Made by a program: the position numbers and the translations under genes | Origin: Coprinopsis marcescibilis | Lineage: Eukaryota; Basidiomycota; Agaricomycetes; Agaricales; Psathyrellaceae | DNA length: 64,000 bases | NCBI GenBank assembly: GCA_004369085.1 | Contig: ML210227.1 | Location: forward strand, 1-64,000 | Direction: 5' to 3' | The notes under the pieces: model-generated | What the model was told of the DNA's origin: nothing | Seen by the model: the letters and a program-made list of their open reading frames with translations, nothing else | The model's database searches: none | In this document: positions 1 through 12,512 of the stretch, one piece after another | Layout: each line of letters starts with the position of its first letter | Position numbering within the stretch: the first letter of the stretch is position 1

Positions 1-465
1 TACTATCATTCACCAGAGGTTCGCGCATTCCCACAAGTTCGCGCATTTTAGTATTCCAGCTCCTGTGACCACAATTCTACCCGGATTGCGCTCATACTCT
101 ATAGAAGTAATCTATCCACCACTGCGCTCAAGTTTATATAATTTTTTTGAAAAGAAATGGTGTCCGAACCAGGTGCCCAATTTGGAAGGTTGTCACGCTT
201 GCCGAAAGCCGGTGGGCGGAATTCAAAATCTGTGATCGCGTTTGTTGAGTGAGAGCCTGAGAACCGCGCAGACTTGTCGCGACTCGCGTCTTCGATCTTG
301 CACTTGTCTCTAATATCTAATTCGCTCTGACGGCACGCCCACTGCGCGCCCACTGCCCATGAGTTTGCCGAGTGATGTGCATCAGCTGAAATTGAAATGT
401 GTCACGGTCACATTGTGACATGCGCGAACTTGTGGGAATGCGCGAACCTCTGGTGAATGATAGTA
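1..465. mobile_element. MITE-like element with 46-bp terminal inverted repeats
   Basis: Bases 1-46 and 420-465 are perfect reverse complements; the left arm begins TACTATCATTCACCAGAGGT. Each arm carries a short internal direct repeat (GTTCGCGCAT twice, 18 bp apart). The 373 bp between the arms has no convincing gene, as expected of a non-autonomous DNA transposon. The window starts exactly at the left arm, so the true left end and target-site duplication cannot be checked. The right arm ends 12 bp before the stop codon of the minus-strand gene at 478-985, so the element sits in or next to that gene's 3' UTR. The superfamily is not identifiable from what is visible. Confidence 0.8.
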
Positions 466-477
466 CATAAACTACCA

Positions 478-985
478 TTATATATCCGACCAGGTGCCTT
501 TATTGTTCGCGTTATTGGTGACAGGGTCGGGGGTGCTGTCGCTCGCTATAAATGGTTGAATGGGTGGATAACACATGTTAACTTATTTAACTCACAGACA
601 TACTTGAAGAAAAAACCCAGATCAGTAAGGTGTTAAACGGCGGGATATCTTCAGCCGGCTAACCTTGGCAGTGATGCGACCATTGACGTCGACGAATATG
701 ATAACAATCCTGGTTTCGTCGTCAGAGGAAGTTCCACCTACTTGTACGCCCGCTAAATCAGAAGGGCTGTTATAGTAGAGGATACCACCATAGTCAGTGG
801 CTGCCACCAGAAGCCAATACGTTAGCAATGGAATAAGTTGAGAGTGTGTCTGGCTGTGACGGACGTTCTGTTGGCCCATTTACGGCCTTGAACCTCTTCT
901 TGATGTCGGCTGCATTGAGGTCTAGGAATGCACCCGAGTCGAGGTCGATGTTCACATCGGCGGATACTGCGTTGGAGAAGCTCAT
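478..985 (-). CDS. Family X small protein, copy 1
   Basis: First of eight paralogues in the window; function unknown. Proposed exons on the minus strand are 985-865, 800-664, 602-596 and 545-478, giving 110 aa. The protein starts MSFSNAVSADVNIDLDSG, has the family core 'GGILYYNSPSDLAGVQVGG' and ends 'GTWSDI'. Exon 3 is a 7-nt micro-exon (TATGTCT) flanked by AG and GTGAGT. The alignment with sister genes fixes exons 2-4. The exon 1 donor is less sure: at the position where paralogues have G|GT this copy has G|GG, so I used a GTCCGT donor 20 nt downstream, which keeps phase. No signal peptide or membrane segment is visible. A TATA-like GTATTTAAG lies upstream. Confidence 0.72.
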
Positions 986-1149
986 TGTAAGTAGCGAAAG
1001 ATGACGATGACCAAACGTTTACGTTTACACTGGGGGGTGCGTATGAGAAACGTAAACTGTCGCTTAAATACGAGCAGAACACGAATTTGCTTTTGTTTAA
1101 GGACAATCTTTAGAAGGAGCACCCCAAGTAAACAAACCTTTCTTAGTTG

Positions 1150-1690
1150 TCATGAAGTTTGAACCTCGTGGGTTGTCCTGCTGACACGCCAGCTACCAAA
1201 ACGAAGTGTTCGTAAGGAACCACTCTGGATTGAGCGGTGGAAGCTGGTATTGAATCGTTCGACTTGCTTGGCGAGCGACTCGGCATACTCCGACGACTTG
1301 GAACGAGGGTATACCTTACCAACCACGATAATCAGGGGCTCGAACCATGTTCCTTCTTCTTTCATAATCCAAGTCCAACTCTTCCATGTCATTCCATCAT
1401 GTCATGCCGTATGGCCCGGTATATGGGGAGCACCGGACACTTCAAAAGATGCCAATACCTGTGTTATTGTAGCAACAGATATCGAGATATCACGGAAATT
1501 AACAGCTTGAGCACAGGCAGCCCCGGACCAGGGTAATACCTTTCTCAGTGCATTGAAAAGCGCCGGATAATACAGCTCGACCTGGAGCCGTAGCAATGGC
1601 TCACCTCTCCACTGAGCTCGTGAGTCCAAGTTCAAACCCCGGTGAACTACTGGCCCCGGACGCTCCAGTGGGAAGAGAACAACCAAGACT
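1150..1690 (-). other. Possible coding exons, unassigned
   Basis: Two minus-strand open stretches (about 1402-1686 and 1150-1392) contain plausible protein-like sequence, for example 'LYYPALFNALRKVLPWSG' and 'EPLIIVVGKVYPRSKSSEYA'. I could not find a splice that joins them convincingly with a start codon, and I recognise no family. They may be a decayed gene between family X copies 1 and 2. Treat as a lead only. Confidence 0.2.
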
Positions 1691-1721
1691 CGCTATATTC
1701 TGATCCAAAGACTCTGTTTAA

Positions 1722-2878
1722 CTAATATGCACGAACTTCTTCCACCACAAAAGCAGGTTGTGGTCCTGACACCGTGGCTGTTACACGAATATGCAGAACG
1801 ACTGGCTTTCCATTCTGGTCGACTGCTTCGTACTCCTCAGAAGTGATGACTCCACCACTTGTTGACGCTGCTTTGTACCCATCTTGTGGGTTGGTGCTTA
1901 CTGCGACGCCGGCCTTGAAGACATTTGCGGCATTTGTGGCGAAGCCCTAGAGTGTGAACCGATGTCAGTCATTTGTGAGGCTTCCCTGTAGAGAAGAGAC
2001 CCACGCAGCTGAATGTGAAAGCCCATTCGGGGTCAAATTCGACTTCATACGTGAGGGCTCCAGCAAAGCCCTGAGTTGTACCCTCCCCATCGAAGGTACG
2101 AAGCGTGAACGGCGCGATTGATGCGTCCGGGGTATCGTTGTAATGTCCAGCGCTTACGTAGCACTTGGAGAAGCGAATGTAGAATCCAGTCTCGTTCCGT
2201 ATGGCGGGCTGCATCCAGTAGGTTGAGCTGACCAGATCTGCAGGCGGGTCTGGTGGGACGAGTGCCTGAACCTATATCCTCGATGGTGAAAAGACAACAA
2301 GACCAGAAGAAAGCATGCCACACCTCTTTTGATTTCTCCACCCAGGTATCCTTACTGACCAGCGGCTGCTCAATGGCATGCCAAGTTATCCAATCACCAC
2401 TGTTATTGATTGGTGGGGGATTGTCCGGTATGTTCTCAGAGCCTTGTATGAATATAAGTGAAGGACGCGAGGAATCTTTTACTATGCTGACGCACTAATG
2501 AACTGCCGTCAAAGAGGTCAGAGGCTACACATCTAATGGAGAGTTTTGAGGACAACTTACCAAAGCCACCGTGCCAAAACGCACGGCGAGCTTGTCGTCG
2601 ATGACAGCAGTCGTACCGACTTGCTTCACCTTTCCTTTGATGTCATCCAGATTATTGTAGTAGAAAACGCCTCCGAGATCAGTATCTGTGAGCAGCGTCA
2701 GTGGTACAAGAAGTATAATGGTTGCCTGAAGTTCCATGGATTTGCACCTACCATTACCGGCCGTTACGAGGAACCTAAGCTCGAGCGGCGTAACAGTTAG
2801 ATTGTAGATGCGTCCTTCGTCAAGGTCGATGTGGATCTCTGCTTGGGCTACGTTCTTAAACGCGTCGCTTTCGGTCAT
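1722..2878 (-). CDS. Family X protein with extra C-terminal domain, copy 2
   Basis: Proposed exons (minus) are 2878-2752, 2685-2561, 2502-2496, 2442-2324, 2265-2005 and 1946-1722; phases agree and give 287 aa. The first four exons match the family plan, including the 7-nt exon TTCATTA and the 'NNSGDW' end motif. Where sister proteins stop, this one continues for about 180 aa: a linker ending 'PPDPPADLVSSTYW', then a region with alternating strands and motifs such as 'SIAPFTLRTFDGEG' and 'YEVEFDPEWAFTFSCG', ending 'VRAY'. The overall look is an all-beta domain. I do not recognise it; aegerolysin- or actinoporin-like sandwiches would be sensible comparisons, but this is only an impression. The start is the first ATG in frame with family residues. 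Confidence 0.7.
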
Positions 2879-3471
2879 GATACTAGACACTAGTTAGCTG
2901 AAAGATAGGAGGAAAGGTTAGGGGCCTAATTACTGCCTAAATTCAATCGCTTATTTATCACAATCTCCTCAGGTGATCTCGGGATCTATGATGCACCTAC
3001 TCAAACCCCGGCCTCTAATTATGGTCATGATTCAGACATAAGTTGACAGCGAATCAGTTGTCCACACTGTCTGGCCCGACGCTCTGGTACTTGAATGACT
3101 TCTCTCATATTACTCTAATTATAAAACTAAATGAAAATCTAATGGTCTCCCTGCGCGTTAAGACGCAGCCGCCGACTGTTCAAAAACCTGAACCTGGTAC
3201 TCGCAGATTAAGTTACATTATCTACTAAACCCGAAGAATCCGAGCTAGACGCACTACTTGCTATTGGCATTTTACTTAGGGAGTAAAAGAGAAGCAAACG
3301 TTCGATGGTTATATCTGCTACTGCTTCATCATGCATGGTACCCTCCGTCTGTTGCACACGTCAAGATGATATTTTGGTCATACTTAATGCACGAATAGCT
3401 ATAGATTCGCTTCATATCTCGAGCTGGCACCACATTTGTTAGTGCTAGCTGGCTGGTAGCATCGGCGAGGC

Positions 3472-3971
3472 TTAAATGTTGAGCCATTTTCCGAAGCTTT
3501 CGGCCATGGAAGGAATAGGAGAGGAGGGTATGTCAGCAGCTGCGTCATTTATAATTAATGTTCATATCCAATGGGAGTAGATAAAGACTTACTGACGAAC
3601 TGGGATAGGGACGAAAAGAAAGAAAGGTTGTCAGATTGGTTATGTGAACTCAAATCAAAATGAAATAGCCTGACCATTGCAATCTCCTGCCCGTCCTTGA
3701 AGAAGGCAACGGTAGCCCTCTTTCTGTCATTGCCGGTGGTACCGAATTGTGGGCCAGAAAGCTCGCCTGTGTCGTTGTGGTAGAGGATCCCAGCGTAGAG
3801 GATAACTGGAAACCTGTCTGTCAGGCAGGAACGCAGTGGATGGTAGATGAGCCCTTTACCTTCGCCGACCTTGACTTCGAACTTCTTTCAGATGGTGGCA
3901 ACACTGACGGAGTAGATGAAGCCACTGTTGATGTTGAGGGTACCAGTGGTAGTGTTGCTGCAGGCCGGCAT
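3472..3971 (-). pseudogene. Family X, copy 3, with an in-frame stop codon
   Basis: The four-exon plan is fully kept: 3971-3860, 3805-3675, micro-exon 3599-3593 (TTCGTCA) and 3539-3472, with correct phases and splice sites, for 106 codons. Codon 28 (bases 3890-3888) is TGA, between 'VATI' and 'KKFEVKVGEG'. Paralogues have His or Lys there. A C-to-T change of an Arg CGA codon would explain it. Nothing else is broken, so the lesion is recent, or a sequencing error, or it truncates the product to 27 residues. The tail differs from the consensus (ends 'GKWLNI'). Confidence 0.7.
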
Positions 3972-6900
3972 GATGAGAGGAGGGCGCTGAGAGGGTAGGT
4001 TTATATTTGAGTAGTTAAGGCTCGATTTGATAAGGCTGAACTGAACAGTTAAGTTGCATTACTTTTACACTACAAGCTGCTCTGGACTTGACATGTGTGA
4101 TACAGCGAATTTTCTTCTTTAACGCCTCGGGCGGCCTTGTCCCGGAGCTACATAGCGCCGGAAAGTGGTGAGCGACCCTTTCGATAAATCAGCCAGAGCG
4201 TTCGATTGGGACGACGACAAACAGTATTTGTCCAAAATGGAGAAATACGTACATGTTCGTCCTTCTGACCTCCGCAGAGTTTGATAGAGTGAAACACGAT
4301 TGGCAGCTTGACCGGTTAAATTCGCTCACCGACCAGAATCCAGTCAGGTCACCACAGTGCTGCACTGGAATAATTGGATCTGTCTCCCAGAGCAGGAGCT
4401 CTCGCTCAAAGACGCGTCGGTTAGTACGGACAGACGCATTTACATTTGTTTTTGTAGGTAATGTTTAAACATTGAATCACGGTTGGATCACGGATTGATC
4501 AAATTTGGTGAGCTACTTCCTTTCAGTTCGTTTGAGGGCACACAGCCTCCCATCACGGTGAAATAAAGTGAACCGTGAAGTTCCTTGACTTCGATTGCAA
4601 CACTACATTCAGGCCTCAGAAAAGGACTGCATTTACATATCCAACCGGAAGCCTGGTTATTTTACTTACATACCTCGAAATTTTGACAGACACTACTGTG
4701 TTTTTATTTCTATTTCATGTGCTATAATCACTCAACATTCGGAGTTTCCGTGATTATAGTGCATATTGCAGCACGTAGCCGTGAGCACTGAGGGAACAAA
4801 AAACAAGGAAAACGCCTCCTCTCATCCTCGAACGGATGACCGCTCGAGGAAGGGGGACGTGAGTTATCTTCTATACTAATATGCCTTTTAAATTGGCCAA
4901 GCAGGCGCGGTGTAAGACACACGGTGAAAGCATCTGGTTCACTGAGATTCTTGCGAAGTCGATTTGGATCGCGATGAGAGATGCCGGCATCAGGCCGGCT
5001 TAGTAATATGGGTACAGACTGGGTTTTCGATGCAGGGTGTGACAAAGAGTCCCGAAACTCGGAAATTCGACTCACAGTTGAGTCGAATCGTGCCTCGGCA
5101 ATTACCGACCGCCCCTTTTGCGCCCTTGCGTGGCAGCCCCAGCCCGCCCATGATCTATTGACATTCTCAATAGCTCATTTCTGCTTCGCCAGCAGGATGA
5201 GACGAGAAGAGCCTATTTTTCGTGTTTGTACCTCGGATATCTCACCATCTGAGGACCATGCTCTGAGCAGTTAGCACGATAGTACTTGGATAGCACGGCA
5301 CTCTCAGTCGGCTCAACCCGGTCATCAACGCAGATATTCTTCTGTGCTGAACTGAAGAGACCCGAGATGTGATTAAACTGGGGTTAATGGAGACCCCTTG
5401 GTAACATGGCGGGCTTAATGACTTTTTAATGACACGAAAAGTTTGTCACTTAAACTTTGAAAAAATTCTGACTAAATGTCCAGCATTAAAGCAGCACCTA
5501 TGCACTTCTGACAACCAGTGGAGCTTGATTAAGGGTCATTCTATCATCCATGAGGGATGGATTTGAATGTATATGGCTTGGTGGTGCATACTTATTACTG
5601 TGTGCCCCAATGGAGCCGGCGGTGGGCGCGCACAGGCCATTTGAACAAGTTTGAACATTTAAAAACTACCAGAATTATTGAGAAAGGTTGCGATAGAGTT
5701 ATACGGTCATTAAATGGTGAAGGAACGAACGATGAGAAGCAGGATCAACCGTGAGACCGCGCCAACGGCGGCGGCGGGTGCGGCTCCGATCATTCCGATT
5801 TAGGCAGGTGAGTCGAATTTCCAGATTCTGGGGTGTCCTCGGGTGTGAAAGCTCCCTCCCAAAAGATTGGTCCGAGATGCCGACCGACGGCCAACTGATA
5901 GGATCGCTCCCATCAGCGGGGCTTTGCCGTGCCCAGTGACCGCCCAGTCCTGTCTGTGGCTCGCCTCCGGAGCACGATCCAGTCCCCCGTCTCCGAAGAT
6001 AAGGGGAAAGCATCGTCTCTGTGTGAAGGGCGCCTGTAGGGCTCGAACCCGTAACCGGAGACTGCACACTCACCTCAAGAACCCTGAAGACTTTACTTTG
6101 CACTCTGTTCGAGTCTGTCGTTCGGCAGTCCCCGAACCTTTAAATACAGCATGTGCAAACAAATGATCGTACGATCAATGATCCTCGAATTTCAGTTTGT
6201 TTTCTACAACAACACTTTTGACTTGTTCGGATATCTCTCAAGGCCGTATAAGACTCCTTAAATCATATTGTAATATGCGTACACATGGAAAAAAAGGGAG
6301 GTCGAGTGCAGATGCTCAGCACGCATTTGTGAATATATCCCTAACGCTCAAGGTTGCGACGCCTGTCAAGCAATCGTTGTGGTAAGGGTCTTGGAAGGCT
6401 TGTGTATGGCGCAAGGATGGTTGTTGGATAAAGTAAACTTGATTGAGGCAAGTTTCGCTCAGATCTTTTTCGAAGTGACACAGGGACTGACCTCGATTGG
6501 TAGACTCCACCCATCCTCGTTGCGACGGATGGACATCTATCTACCCTTGGGGATGGGACTGTTTAGGCTCTGTCAGAAGGATGGGATATGACTCGGGCAT
6601 GGCTTGCGGGACATCGCTGGTAACCGTCGCCATAGCCATGTCTTCCTTTCCTTACGAAGCCACGCGCTTTCAAACACCAGTGGGCTCAAATGGACTGTCA
6701 AAAGAGTCACTTACGTATTTGCAATACGGTGAGCTTGCAAGTTTCGTGGTGTGAATGCTGCTCACTCCTTCTGCATAGCCCGTTGTGTATCAAAAAGTCA
6801 AAGTTTTCTCAGGCGAATGGACCATCTCGGAGAATGAGACTTGGACTTGCCACATTTGTTTAACAGCACGACGTGGTAACGAAGCTGGAAGCACGATACT

Positions 6901-8227
6901 CGAAACGAGGTGAACATTTATATTTATATGTATATTATTGGTCACTTTGACAGTCAGCTCGTCTAGAAACACCCGTCTGTTCGAAATGGAAGGGGGATGG
7001 CCGACCGAAATAGTCATCCCTTCTCAAACTGCCGCTGCCGCTGAGTTGGAAGATGACCCCAGCTTTGGAATATCCAGGTTTACGGTATGCGGTGGATGCA
7101 AGTGTCGTACCGGCGAACCCTCGCACACTTTTACCGCCTTTCGCTTTATGCTGTATTACGCACTCGTTTTTGCGGCCCCGACCAATGGGTTCTTAGGAGT
7201 TGGTATGATCAACAGTCGCACGGAGCAGAGTTTCTTGCTTTCCCTTAAGAGTTTTTGACAGAAGTATCAATGCCCGGTTAACAACATCAACCATCATTGC
7301 AAGTACAACATACTATCATCAGAGCCCTTTCTGATTCGTTTAATTTAGACTAGGAAGCAACAATACCCTATTTTCATTGCGGTCAATTTCCCGTGCCATA
7401 CACATGAGTGGCCTCCGTCTGGACATTCGGGAACACTGTACGTCTTGTCAGACCCGAGGCTATTGATATTACTCATGCGTCTGGGTGAGTCTCCTGTCCC
7501 TGGTAGCTGATTGTTGATGTCATTTTGCTTACGCCCCTCCCTAACAAACAGTTGTATCAGTCTGATCTTCGTTCGACATCTTTCAAAGGCACGATACTGC
7601 TGATCTCGAACTGCAAACCTACTCCTGACCAGCCCAATTGAAAGTTTAGCTCAACTGCTACATTCCTGCCTGAAAACATGATTTACACGCCAGTCTCACG
7701 CAGACCGACCGTGCACACTCGCGTTCGAAAACCCATTGTTCTTATAATATTCCCGGTCTTGCTAGTCTCAGCTTAGCCAGTCCTTTCAGTTCTAGAGCGA
7801 ATTCCAGCAATGTTCCGTCTCCACCGTTTCCCTCGAACGCCGCGAAATTCAGCCAGCTCCGGTGATTTTGTTCCCAAAACGGAAGGATTCCGGCGCCAGC
7901 GCCGATATCACGCCACAGTCAGAGGACACAACCGCCCATGACGCCGATTCCTCCATTTCACTGAACTCATATCAAGGATCAATCACCGCCCGGGACTAGC
8001 AATTTACTCGCATCTTGTGCGTATCTCAGTGCCCGTGATGCTGAGGTACCAGATTGCTCGGCCTTCTTTGGGGATGCGGACACACAGGGAACCTCCTGAG
8101 TATATATAGTACTCGTGGAATACCTGTTATTCTTCTTCTCTGGATGGTTCTTCCTTGCCTCCATCTGCCACGTTCCTTTACTTTCTGGGCCCTCCGAGGT
8201 CGACCTCTCCCTTTCGTCTCATGAACA
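3972..8227. other. Intergenic stretch with no supportable gene
   Basis: About 4.2 kb with only short, mutually overlapping open frames on both strands and no family motif, splice chain or start context that I can defend. A segment near 6020-6070 resembles the TpsiC arm of a tRNA on the minus strand (GGGTTCGAGCCC) but no cloverleaf can be drawn. This stretch separates the minus-strand family X genes from the plus-strand transporter and receptor genes. Confidence 0.4.
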
Positions 8228-10099
8228 ATGTCACAATTCTCGTCTCTCATCGCACGGTTGACTGAAGGAGTCAGCCACATCGAAATAACGCGTTATTCCC
8301 AACGTGAGTCACATGTACCGCCTATCCTCTTCTAAACTGAACGATTGTTCAGTTTCTTCCAGTTCCATTATCATTTATGACCACTGTAAGCACCCTCCGT
8401 ACTTCGTGGGCGCACAGGACCTCATTCGCCGGACGTCTCGCAGTGATTACATTGGAACAGGAGGTGCGTAAACTCTAGCTTTCTGATGATGTATCCTGAT
8501 TGTGAACACTCTTTTCAGATTGAACTCGTTTGGGTATGTTTCGTCGCGTAAGCCGAAGGAATCTGGTGCTTAATTGTCGCGTAGAAGGCACCATGGTCCA
8601 AGGGGAAGGTTTTGTTCATTCTCGTGAGTTCTTTTGACCCCCAGAAATCGCTGTCTTACTCAACGTTACTTAGAATCGTTACTATTCTCTCGCCTCCGTT
8701 ATGTGAGCTTCCAATCTCTATCCTCTGCGGACCTTCGCTTATCCTTGTCACCGAATGGCCAGTTTCAATAATTACGGTATGTGTTGATGCCGCCCTCGTA
8801 TGCGTAACGGCTTTCTGACAACGATCTCTCATTGTGTAGGATTTTTTAGCCCAACTCTCACACCCTCTGTATGTTTTCATCCGTTCTTGGTGATTACTTC
8901 GCTCTAATCCCGGATCTATTCTCGCTTTCTTATAGTTGTACGAAGTCTCCACCGAGGTGCACCACGTATCCATGCTGACCATATGCCTTCACGTCTCTTC
9001 TCTTGATTGAACAGCTGTGAGTCCGATGTTTTCGAGTGTTCCATTCATAATTAAGCCGAGCCTAGGCCTTCGCTTCTTTCAATGGCAAGGATGGACAGGC
9101 TTAATTGCCTGTGTTCTCGCCGAAGGTATGTGCTTCAAACGCGTATCTTTAGAACTTTCGCTGATTGGTAGCATCGATCTACACCCAGTTATCCTCCAAA
9201 TGCGGCTGTACGCAATGTACTCGCTGAACAAGGCCGTCCTTGCCTTGATGATTGTATCCTTCGTGGCGTCCACAGCTACCTCGGGTTGGATTATGCACAC
9301 AGTACTCGCCGGAATCACCAGTATGTCTATTTTACGTTTCTGCTTCCTCGCTGCCACTACGACCTGAAACTCACGCTCGTGCTCACAGCGAAAACCGTGT
9401 CTCTCCCGAACGGAAGCTTCTGTGTGCCGGTCGGTGTACCGGACAACTTTTATACGTTTTGGATACCGATGCTCGTGTTTGAGTGTTTGCTGTGCACGCT
9501 GGCTTTAGTGAGGGGCTTCCAGGCGTTCCGGGCAGATGGCTCCCTGTTTCGCGCCGGGAGGGATCTGGTTCGAATTCTCATTAGAGATTCTGTTCTGTAC
9601 TTTTTAGTGTGAGTACCTCAGTCTAATCTTATCTTTCGTGAGAGGAGGACACTAATATCTCTGTCAGCATCTGTTCTACCTATTTATCGTGCCTTCTCGT
9701 TTGGATCATTGCTCCGGTAAGTCTTATTTCGTCTGTTTTCGATCAACTGGATTTTGGCTTCAAGACTGATAATTGGTGTGTTAGGTCTCCCTATTAGAAG
9801 TCCCCATCGGGTTCTCGGTTGCCATGTCATGCGTCCTCGCCAACCGCATTATCCTCAACGTCCGCGTAGTCAACCGCGATCTCGAGCTCTCAAAGCTGCC
9901 AGTCTCCAATGAAGTCAAGGACATTACGTTCTCCGACAGCTATTTGAATGTGGAGCAGGACAAGAGTTTCGGGAACTGCGGGACGTTGACGCAGTATGAG
10001 ATGGACGAACTGAGAATGATGAGGCCTGCTGCGCCCGAACCAGGCAAAATGGTGAATAGGGACGATGATGATTTGTATCTCCCGTTTGTTGTATTATAA
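8228..10099 (+). CDS. Seven-TM membrane protein, DUF6533 type
   Basis: Many short exons. N-terminal exons give MSQFSSLIARLTEG..., then the diagnostic stretch 'IIIYDHLITLEQE' followed by 'IELVW' and 'KAPWSKGKVLFIL', then 'NRYY'. Later exons give 'VILQMRLYAMYSLNKAVLAL', 'FWIPMLVFECLLCTLALVRG', 'RILIRDSVLYFLV' and 'ANRIILNVRVVNRD', each a hydrophobic helix or a conserved loop of this agaricomycete family. The C-terminus is a cytoplasmic tail rich in acidic residues. The family is widely expanded in mushrooms and its function is unknown; a receptor-like topology is inferred. Joins around 8890-9060 are uncertain. The ATG at 8228 is in frame with the first helix; the ATG at 8221 is out of frame. 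Confidence 0.78.
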
Positions 10100-10424
10100 T
10101 CCAATCCCCCTAGCCCCTATCTCTTACCTCCCATTATTCCTGCATTGCGCATTAGCATACCCATAGTCCCTAGTCCATTTGTACTATCACATATTCATCA
10201 TCAAGGTTTGTTGCACTAAAAATTGAATTTTATTTCGTTCTTCCCTCCCTCCCCGTCGTCCCTGACATGCCGAAAAGAGATGAGTCATATGATATTTCGT
10301 GATCCGATTTCTTGGACCGAGCTCCACGCGCGTGGGGTAAGTTGCGCATTGACCACCATGTCCCTGAATTCATACGAAAATTCATTCTTTTCCTTTTACC
10401 ACTACGACTGGCAGGAGGGTGACG

Positions 10425-12512
10425 ATGGCCCACGAGGATTCGGCGCTGCTGGTAGTGTCTGGGACTGCTGACAACAACGACAATGAACGAACCTATGGTA
10501 CGAACGGGCCTTCCAGCCAGGCGTCAGCATCCTCAGAAGCTGTCCAGGCCTTAACGGCTGTTATTAGTGGGGATGTGGAGGGCCAGAAGGAAGATAGGAC
10601 GTCTTATCTTGCTGTGGTATGTCGTTCTCTGGTTGTATCGGGTCTGGGTCTCACTCTGAATGTGTAGGTCGCGCCCATGGCAATTGGAATATTTTTGTTC
10701 GCGATGGACGGTACTATTGTCGTTTCCTGTGCGTCCTTTCTGGCACTGTGACCAGGTAGAGATTATAACAACCACATATAGCGTATGCTGCCATTGGGAG
10801 CGAGTTGAAAGAGCTGCAAAGCACGAGCTGGATTGCGACGTCGTATTTGTTAACGACGACCAGTTTCCAGTATGTGGTTGATGTCAACGTCAAATATTGT
10901 TCTGACAGTTCTCTAGGCCACTATACGGCAAGCTGAGCGACATATTTGGCCGTAAAGGCTGCCTCCTGTTTGCTTATACCGTATTTGCTGTTGGCACCCT
11001 GCTCTGCGGATTGTCAAGGAACATGACGGAGCTTATCGCCAGCAGAGCTCTGGCTGGAATCGGAGGTGGTGGGATGCAGACGTGCGTATTACTTTGAGAC
11101 TCTACATGAACGGGCTCTGACGTGAGAAAACAGCGTGGTCAGCATCATCGTCTCAGACGTCGTGCCTCTACGAGCTCGGGGAACCTGGCAAGGCGTACTC
11201 AACATGGGTTTTGCGGTCGGGAACGCAACTGGCGCATCACTGGGAGGGATACTTGCAGATACCATCGGCTGGAGGTGGTCTTTCCTCCTTCAAGTACCCA
11301 TTGCTATCCTCGCCGCGCTTTCAGTCGCATTCACTCTCCACCTGCCCAAAATCGAAAACGTCGACTTCAAGACCAAGATCAAGAGAGTGGACTTTGGCGG
11401 GGCAATCACCCTTATCATTACTGTTTTCCTCCTTCTCCTTGGGCTGGACCGCGGTGGGAATGTTGGGTGGGATGATACCATTGCTCACTACTCCCTGGCC
11501 GGTTTCGTCTTCTTCGCATCGCTGTTCGCTTTCGTCGAACTGGCCTGGGCCAAGGAACCCCTTGCACCTCAACGCATCATCGTCAACCGATCTCTCATCG
11601 CCAGCTACCTTGTCAACTTTCTCGGAATCGCATCTGCGTATGCGGTGCTGTTCCATATCCCGCTTTTCTTCCAAGCAGTGTTTAAGATGAGTGCCTCGCA
11701 AGCGAGCATTTGTCTGATTTATGCGGTTGTGATGTCGTTGATTGGCTCGCTGGGTGGTGGACTTCTTATGCAGTCAACTGGGAAATACTATTGGTTGACA
11801 GTTGTAATGTATGTCTTCCACCTTGTGGGTGTGATCATCGTGACGATGGGCTCCGGATACCTTGTTTCTTCCGTCTTGATCATCAACCTTGGTATGTGTA
11901 TTTTCGGTTATGGACTTTTATGTTGCTAATTATGTTACTTAGGTCTTATGCTCTCCAGCGTTGGAAACAGTAAGCTGTGGTTATATTGAGATAGGGACCT
12001 TGACTAATCGCATTTTAGGTGCTGGCATCACGACAACTTTGATATCTTTGATCGCCAACGCAGGCGCAGAAGATCAGGCAATCGCGACTGCTGGTGAGTG
12101 CCCCTTGTCCACTCGTAGTGTACATCTTTTCTGATCCGTTCCTACTCCAGTATCGTACCTCTTCCGATCCCTTGGCTCAGTTGTTGGTCTCTCGGTCGGC
12201 AGCACCCTTGTGCAGACCACCCTAAAATCCACACTGCGAGAGAGGCTTTCAGGTGGAAATGATGTCAACGAGGTGAGCATTTTTACTCTGCAGATTCTTA
12301 TGCGCACTGACGACGACCTGATGCAGATCGTACGGCGGGTGCGCGAGTCGTTGGCCTACCTCGACGAGCTCGACGACGTGACTCAAGCGATCGTACGTGG
12401 GTCGTATGCCAACGCCATTCAGAACACGTTTTGGTTCTCGGTTTGGGTTGCTGCGGCTTGTCTTGTTGCGTCGCTATTCATCAAAGAGAAGCCGCTTCCT
12501 AGTAGAAAGTGA
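10425..12512 (+). CDS. MFS transporter, VBA/Fnx1-like (DHA2 group)
   Basis: Spliced product about 570 aa, starting MAHEDSALLVVSG after a GTGACG context. An acidic, polar N-terminal tail of about 60 residues is followed by TM1 'APMAIGIFLFAMDGTIVVS'. MFS motif A is 'GKLSDIFGRKG'. The loop 'RALAGIGGGGMQT' precedes a motif C-like 'GNATGASLGG' after TM5. About 14 hydrophobic helices fit DHA2-type carriers; the overall pattern is closest to fungal vacuolar basic amino acid permeases (Vba/Fnx1). The likely role is proton-coupled transport of amino acids or drugs at the vacuolar or plasma membrane. At least eight introns; all joins keep phase. The C-terminus is short and basic (PLPSRK). Assignment to substrate is inferred. 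Confidence 0.88.

Noticed and set aside
6020..6110. tRNA-like TpsiC arm on the minus strand
   Set aside because: Only the GGGTTCGAGCCC box fits; flanking bases do not make T, anticodon, D or acceptor stems of adequate pairing.
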